From: an uncultured Treponema sp. | GTDB taxonomy: Bacteria; Spirochaetota; Spirochaetia; Treponematales; Treponemataceae | Length of the DNA stretch: 9,689 bases | Reading direction: 5' to 3' | Assembly: GCA_905372265.1 (NCBI GenBank) | Contig: CAJPOL010000068.1 | Coordinates: 1-9,689 of the forward strand | Shown: in pieces, positions 6,906 through 9,689 of the stretch | Position numbering within the stretch: position 1 is the stretch's first letter | Layout of the letters: every line of letters begins with the position of its first letter | Program-made: the position numbers and the translations under genes | Notes under the pieces: model-generated | Told to the model about the DNA's origin: nothing | Databases searched by the model: none | The model's input: only the letters and a program-made list of their open reading frames with translations

Positions 6906-7727
6906 TTACAAATCAACACAGTCTCCTGTTCCTAAATAACAGCTTGCTATATCGGGATATTCTGCTGCTATTTCTTGTACTAATTGACCTGAACAATGAT
7001 TAAAACCTATTACTGATAGACCTAATTCTTTCATAATGCGGAAACTTTCACGAATCCGCAGTGCATCGGCTTCTATTAAATGCGTACCGCCGAAAACTGC
7101 ATAAATCGGTTTGCCGGTTTGTTTATATACTGATGTTAGTATATTTACTATTCCCGGATGACTACAGCCTACAAGAACAATAGTTCCTTTTTCTTCTTCA
7201 AGAACAAGGCATATTTCATCGTTGAACGGATCGCAGCGCCATTCATTACCGTTTTTTATGCTAAATCGCTCAGGTATATGCTCGAATATATGTGTCCGTT
7301 GAAAATTGCTCATTACGAAGCACTGTCTGCTAAGGGGTAAAATATGCTCGCATATTTGATGTTCTATATTATGCTGTTTCAGCATTGTTTCGCTAAAACC
7401 TGTGCCCAAGTAAGTAGAGACGATGCCGTTACGTTCATACTTTTCCTGAAAGAAACCGTGACCCGTTACAAGAGGACAGGTAAGACCGTGTTTGACAAAG
7501 TAAGGATAACCGCCTGCATGATCGTAATGACCATGACTACATACTGCATAATCGGCCGTCTCTATCTGAATACCGAGTTTACGGGCATTAGCTACCGTTG
7601 AACGGCCTGCACCAAAATCAAAAAAAAGCCGCAGTGTGCCGGTCTGAATAAAAAACGATAATCCGTGTTCTGCGATCAGACCTTTATGGCTGCTTGGAAG
7701 ATTATCCATAACTGTTATTAATCTCAT
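6906..7727 (-). CDS. MBL-fold metallohydrolase of the COG1237 type
   Basis: This 273-aa cytosolic protein belongs to the metallo-beta-lactamase superfamily, in the branch often annotated as 7,8-dihydropterin-6-yl-methyl-(ribofuranosyl)aminobenzene-phosphate synthase. Its true substrate is generally unknown in bacteria. The metal-binding motif is SHGHYDHAGG at 64-73 (His65, His67, Asp69, His70). Further family motifs are VGCSHPGIVNIL at 186-197, VFGGTHLIEA at 211-220 with His216, and GFNHCSG at 241-247 with His244. The N-terminus (MRLITVMDNLP) and length fit the family, so the gene looks intact. GGAGGAG lies 6 nt before the ATG. It opens the minus-strand run toward the permease and glycerate kinase, though a 156-nt gap leaves open whether it belongs to the same pathway. 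Confidence 0.9.
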   Translation of the reverse strand: MRLITVMDNLPSSHKGLIAEHGLSFFIQTGTLRLFFDFGAGRSTVANARKLGIQIETADYAVCSHGHYDHAGGYPYFVKHGLTCPLVTGHGFFQEKYERNGIVSTYLGTGFSETMLKQHNIEHQICEHILPLSRQCFVMSNFQRTHIFEHIPERFSIKNGNEWRCDPFNDEICLVLEEEKGTIVLVGCSHPGIVNILTSVYKQTGKPIYAVFGGTHLIEADALRIRESFRIMKELGLSVIGFNHCSGQLVQEIAAEYPDIASCYLGTGDCVDL

Positions 7728-7733
7728 CTGCCG

Positions 7734-7740
7734 CTCCTCC
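7734..7740 (-). promoter_or_regulatory. Ribosome binding site of the metallohydrolase
   Basis: The minus strand reads GGAGGAG six nucleotides before the ATG at 7727. It supports this start and normal translation of the gene. Confidence 0.7.
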
Positions 7741-7762
7741 TGCTGTAGCTGTATTAATTATC

Positions 7763-7771
7763 AGTATATCA
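7763..7771 (-). promoter_or_regulatory. Candidate extended -10 promoter for the minus-strand operon
   Basis: The minus strand reads TGATATACT, that is TG-N-TATACT, an extended -10 element matching TATAAT at five of six positions, 35 nt upstream of the metallohydrolase ATG. No good TTGACA box lies 16-18 nt further upstream; an extended -10 can partly substitute for one. Confidence 0.4.
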
Positions 7772-8053
7772 CGGATACTCCGGCGCTGCATTGTGTTTCA
7801 GCCCAATAATGTTATAGTTAATTTGTAAAAATGCGATAATGTACATCGGTAACCATCGGCTAAACATATTTGCAGCGGATGCATTGTCCTCTAAAACCGG
7901 ATTCAGTGAGCTTCTTTTTCGTATCCCCCGAAATAATTACAGATAGCGGTACGGCACCATAGCTTTGCGCAAGCGCTGCAAATAATGCCGTAAGCTCATA
8001 TATTGATTATATTAACAAAGCAGCTTCTACTCAAATAGCAGTAATGCGTATGC
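7772..8053. other. Intergenic stretch with no intact gene
   Basis: This spacer separates the divergent metallohydrolase and brnTA operons. I see no complete gene or RNA gene. On the minus strand a start-less frame is open from 8006 to TAG at 7860-7862 (48 codons). Part of it looks protein-like (ELTALFAALAQSYGAVPLS, then SVIISGDTKKKL), so it may be the eroded end of an unidentified gene. ATGTACAT occurs at 7839-7846 and is repeated in the brnTA promoter at 8061-8068. Confidence 0.3.
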
Positions 8054-8082
8054 TTGACTTATGTACATAGTTTTTGTATAGT
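8054..8082 (+). promoter_or_regulatory. Promoter and putative operator of brnTA
   Basis: TTGACT (8054-8059) and TATAGT (8077-8082) are separated by exactly 17 nt, a near-consensus sigma-70 promoter. The spacer begins with TATGTACATA (8060-8069), a perfect 10-bp palindrome ideally placed for a repressor to block RNA polymerase. BrnT-BrnA complexes are known to repress their own operon through the BrnA DNA-binding domain, so this is the likely operator. Transcription should begin near 8089, which rules out translation starts further upstream. Confidence 0.7.
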
Positions 8083-8089
8083 CGTTGTC

Positions 8090-8416
8090 GTGAAACGTAA
8101 TAGGGACTTTATTTATCTTGATACCTTTGTATGGGATACAGAGAAAAACGAGATGAATAAAAGAAAACATCACATTTCTTTTGAGCTTGCCATAAGAGTT
8201 TTCAATGACCCGTTATTGCTTACGAAAGCTGACCTGAATCATTCATTGCAAGATGAAACGCGATGGAATAATTTAGGTTTATTGAATGGAAATATTATTT
8301 TATTCGTCGTTCATACAGAACAAAACGGATTGACAAGAATTATTTCCGCGCGAAAAGCAACTAAAAAAGAGGTGAAGGACTATGAAACAAATGCAAAAAG
8401 AATACAAAACTATTGA
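8090..8416 (+). CDS. brnT: BrnT family ribonuclease toxin
   Basis: BrnT toxins have a RelE-like fold, cut RNA and arrest growth unless bound by BrnA. The protein shows the family pattern: an F-x-W-D-x-x-K-N opening (FVWDTEKNEMNKRKHHISF), then VFNDPLLL, LGLLNGNIILFVVHTE, and the hallmark RIISARKATKKE, ending in YETNAKRIQNY. The start is uncertain. The frame is open further upstream, but the TTG at 8054 lies inside the -35 box. GTG at 8090 coincides with the expected transcription start and would be leaderless. ATT at 8111 is preceded by TAGGGA and would give 101 aa, a more usual BrnT length. The 3' end overlaps brnA by 35 nt, the usual toxin-first arrangement. Base composition is AT-rich compared with the left-hand operon, consistent with horizontal acquisition. 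Confidence 0.85.
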   Translation: MKRNRDFIYLDTFVWDTEKNEMNKRKHHISFELAIRVFNDPLLLTKADLNHSLQDETRWNNLGLLNGNIILFVVHTEQNGLTRIISARKATKKEVKDYETNAKRIQNY

Positions 8417-8693
8417 TTTTCCGCCCTTAACAGAGGAGCAAAAAAAAGAACTTAAACTGCTGGATAAAATGCCCGATAGCGAGATTGATTTATCTGATAG
8501 TCCGGAAACGGATTTTTCAAACGCTCATTTTTATTACATTCAATCTTTAAAAATGCCGAAGACCTATATACACACAAAAATTGACAATGATAATCTTGCA
8601 TGGCTTAAAAAGGACGGTAAAGGCTATCAAGCGCGGCTTAATAATGTTATCCGTTGGGCACGGCTTAATAATTGTCCTATCGCACAGATGTAA
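8382..8693 (+). CDS. brnA: BrnA family antitoxin
   Basis: This 103-aa protein should neutralise BrnT and repress the operon. The N-terminal half is acidic and probably flexible (LTEEQKKELKLLDKMPDSEI, then PETDFSNAHFYY), the usual toxin-binding part. The C-terminal half carries the ribbon-helix-helix DNA-binding region: a beta strand in KTYIHTKIDND, then LAWLKKDGKGYQARLNNVI, matching the family's L-D-x-D-V-L-x-W-x-K-x-x-G-x-G-Y-Q-x-R-I-N pattern. GAGGTGAAGGA (8369-8379), inside the end of brnT, supplies the ribosome site before the ATG at 8382. The 35-nt overlap implies coupled translation. The length is within family range and the gene appears complete. Confidence 0.88.
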   Translation: MKQMQKEYKTIDFPPLTEEQKKELKLLDKMPDSEIDLSDSPETDFSNAHFYYIQSLKMPKTYIHTKIDNDNLAWLKKDGKGYQARLNNVIRWARLNNCPIAQM

Positions 8694-8702
8694 AGTATGA
8701 TT

Positions 8703-8807
8703 ATGAAAAAAGTTTTTATTCGTGCAAAGGGTTTTAATACCCCGTCGCTTTGTATTGGGGGTGTTGCTTGTGCCGGTGAGTACAATACGATCCCCGTGAA
8801 AGACTGA
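8703..8807 (+). CDS. Doubtful 34-aa ORF downstream of brnA
   Basis: A short frame runs from ATG to TGA nine nucleotides after the brnA stop. It begins MKKVFIRAKGFNTPSL and ends GEYNTIPVKD. There is no good ribosome site and no family I recognise. It may be the leftover of a repeat or gene fragment, or chance. It is recorded because it is the only reading frame of note in the spacer between the two toxin-antitoxin operons. Confidence 0.15.
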   Translation: MKKVFIRAKGFNTPSLCIGGVACAGEYNTIPVKD

Positions 8808-8892
8808 TAATCGCTATCTTTTTTACCGTCATAGTTTTCCGCTGCTACTCATCTGCGGCATATTTAATCTTCTCCAATGCTTATCTCCCTAT

Positions 8893-9294
8893 TTATTTTT
8901 GTGCCCAGTTTTCCAGTGATAAGTTTTCTATCTTTGAAAAATGTTTCGTGTTATTTGTAACTAAGGTCATATTCATACATAATGCTGTAGCTGCAATCAG
9001 TAGATCCATATCAGCGAGACATTGTCCTTTCTTTTCCTGTTTTGCTTTGATGTTACCAAATACTTCAATAATTCCTTGATGGAGTTCGATAATCGGAAAA
9101 ATATTTCGTATATGATTGACTGCAATCATACTTTTTTCAGGGTATTGCGATTTATATGCACCATAAATTAATTCACCTAATGTAATAACTGATATAGACA
9201 TAGGAATATTCTTGTTTTTTTGTAGCCAACCATTTACGATAGGATTTCCTTTTCTCGAATAGATAAGAATATCGGTATCAATCAAATAAGTCAT
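8893..9294 (-). CDS. vapC: VapC-like PIN-domain ribonuclease toxin
   Basis: This 133-aa protein has a single PIN domain, which in VapC/FitB toxins cleaves RNA (often tRNA or rRNA) with Mg2+. The acidic active-site residues are visible: Asp6 in YLIDTDILI, Glu41 in ITLGELIYGA, and Asp97 in ADMDLLIAATAL. The fourth position falls in VTNNTKHF (Asn114/Asn115), where the family often has Asn or Asp. Length is typical and the domain is complete. Its ATG lies inside the end of the antitoxin gene (17-nt overlap), so the two are translationally coupled and co-regulated. The gene is AT-rich, like the other accessory genes in the right half, and is convergent with brnTA. Confidence 0.92.
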   Translation of the reverse strand: MTYLIDTDILIYSRKGNPIVNGWLQKNKNIPMSISVITLGELIYGAYKSQYPEKSMIAVNHIRNIFPIIELHQGIIEVFGNIKAKQEKKGQCLADMDLLIAATALCMNMTLVTNNTKHFSKIENLSLENWAQK

Positions 9295-9556
9295 TCAGAT
9301 TCCCTCTTGCTGAAGTATTTATTCTGGAATTTCTTATTTCGGATACGATTTCTTCTGCGCTTCGATCATCTCCCCAAGAATCATTTAATGCGAGAAATGC
9401 ATCAACTGCGGTCGTCGGAGTTTCCTGTGGATCCGCTGCTTTTTCCTGCAAAATCGTTATAACATGCTGACTTATCGAATGATTTGCTAATTTAGCATTC
9501 ATACAAAGCCAGTTATACAATTGTGCATCTATATCCCGTACTTGAATATTTGGCAT
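9278..9556 (-). CDS. vapB: VapB/FitA-like antitoxin
   Basis: This 92-aa antitoxin should bind VapC and repress the operon. The N-terminus (MPNIQVRDIDAQLYNWL, then HSISQHVITILQEKA) is a ribbon-helix-helix DNA-binding domain of the FitA/StbC type (residues about 1-40). The C-terminal part, with FLALNDSWGDDRSAEEI and an end in NLNDLFD, is the toxin-wrapping tail. The start at 9556 is chosen over an in-frame ATG at 9580 because GGAGG lies 6 nt before it (9563-9567) and because the upstream ATG overlaps the -10 box. It overlaps vapC by 17 nt. Confidence 0.88.
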   Translation of the reverse strand: MPNIQVRDIDAQLYNWLCMNAKLANHSISQHVITILQEKAADPQETPTTAVDAFLALNDSWGDDRSAEEIVSEIRNSRINTSARGNLNDLFD

Positions 9557-9578
9557 AGTAGGCCTCCATACATTCCTC

Positions 9579-9584
9579 ATTATA
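9579..9584 (-). promoter_or_regulatory. -10 box of the vapBC operon
   Basis: A perfect TATAAT on the minus strand lies 22 nt upstream of the vapB ATG, predicting a 5' leader of about 16 nt with the GGAGG site inside it. No clear TTGACA appears 16-18 nt further upstream. An AAAATTTT palindrome at 9596-9603 lies just upstream and could be part of an antitoxin-binding site. Confidence 0.55.
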
Positions 9585-9689
9585 CCTATTCACATAAAAT
9601 TTTCTATTGTACTTTCTCAGCCTTATCCTTTCGCTGATAAAGCCATCAAATAGAATGAGTAATGCCGGAGAATAGACGGGATTTAGCGG

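Noticed and set aside
7344..7601. Plus-strand 85-codon frame within the metallohydrolase gene
   Set aside because: It is antisense to the conserved HxHxDH region and has no ribosome site or family resemblance.
8054..8089. N-terminal extension of BrnT from the TTG at 8054
   Set aside because: These codons cover the -35, spacer and -10 elements and the extra residues do not resemble BrnT.
8709..8770. GGGT/ACCC and CCCC/GGGG pairings after brnA as a terminator
   Set aside because: Stems are only four base pairs and are not followed by a T-run.

Overview
The window looks like a chromosomal segment of a host-associated spirochaete, most likely an oral-type Treponema. That is an inference from moderate GC content, the feel of the protein sequences and the gene content; no rRNA or other marker gene is present to prove it. 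The left half holds housekeeping genes of moderate GC, and the right half becomes visibly AT-rich and accessory.

Layout. (1) Positions 1-278 hold a decayed left edge: the last 46 codons of what looks like an ISAs1-type transposase, overlapped by an open frame ending at 278 that I cannot identify. (2) Positions 330-4886 (+) form a tight three-gene run with two 18-nt gaps: a pyrimidine-nucleoside phosphorylase, a RecJ-type DHH exonuclease of unusual length (710 aa), and the class I ribonucleotide reductase beta subunit. All three handle DNA or its precursors. (3) Positions 4887-5060 hold a structured intergenic element with several hairpins between convergent operons. It continues into the odd Gly/Ser-rich tail of the next gene. 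(4) Positions 7727-5028 (-) form a run of an MBL-fold metallohydrolase, a GntP-type permease and a glycerate kinase. The permease has kept both ends but lost the middle of the protein in frame. A 156-nt gap before it may hold a gene remnant. (5) Positions 7741-8053 are gene-free apart from a possible eroded coding fragment. (6) Positions 8054-8693 (+) hold a BrnT/BrnA toxin-antitoxin operon with a clear promoter carrying a perfect 10-bp palindrome between -35 and -10. (7) Positions 8694-8892 are intergenic with one doubtful 34-aa ORF. (8) Positions 9584-8893 (-) hold a VapB/VapC (FitAB-like) operon convergent to brnTA, with a TATAAT -10 box that fixes the antitoxin start.

How they fit together. 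The left operon would supply and recycle DNA building blocks: RecJ releases nucleotides from single-stranded DNA, the phosphorylase cleaves pyrimidine (deoxy)nucleosides, and NrdB with an NrdA encoded elsewhere makes deoxynucleotides. The minus-strand operon is built for uptake of a sugar acid and its phosphorylation to phosphoglycerate, but its transporter appears crippled. The two toxin-antitoxin pairs, the transposase tail and the fragments mark accessory or degrading DNA. I found no clear novel multi-gene system. The best leads are the RecJ insert, the internally deleted GntP and the brnTA operator.
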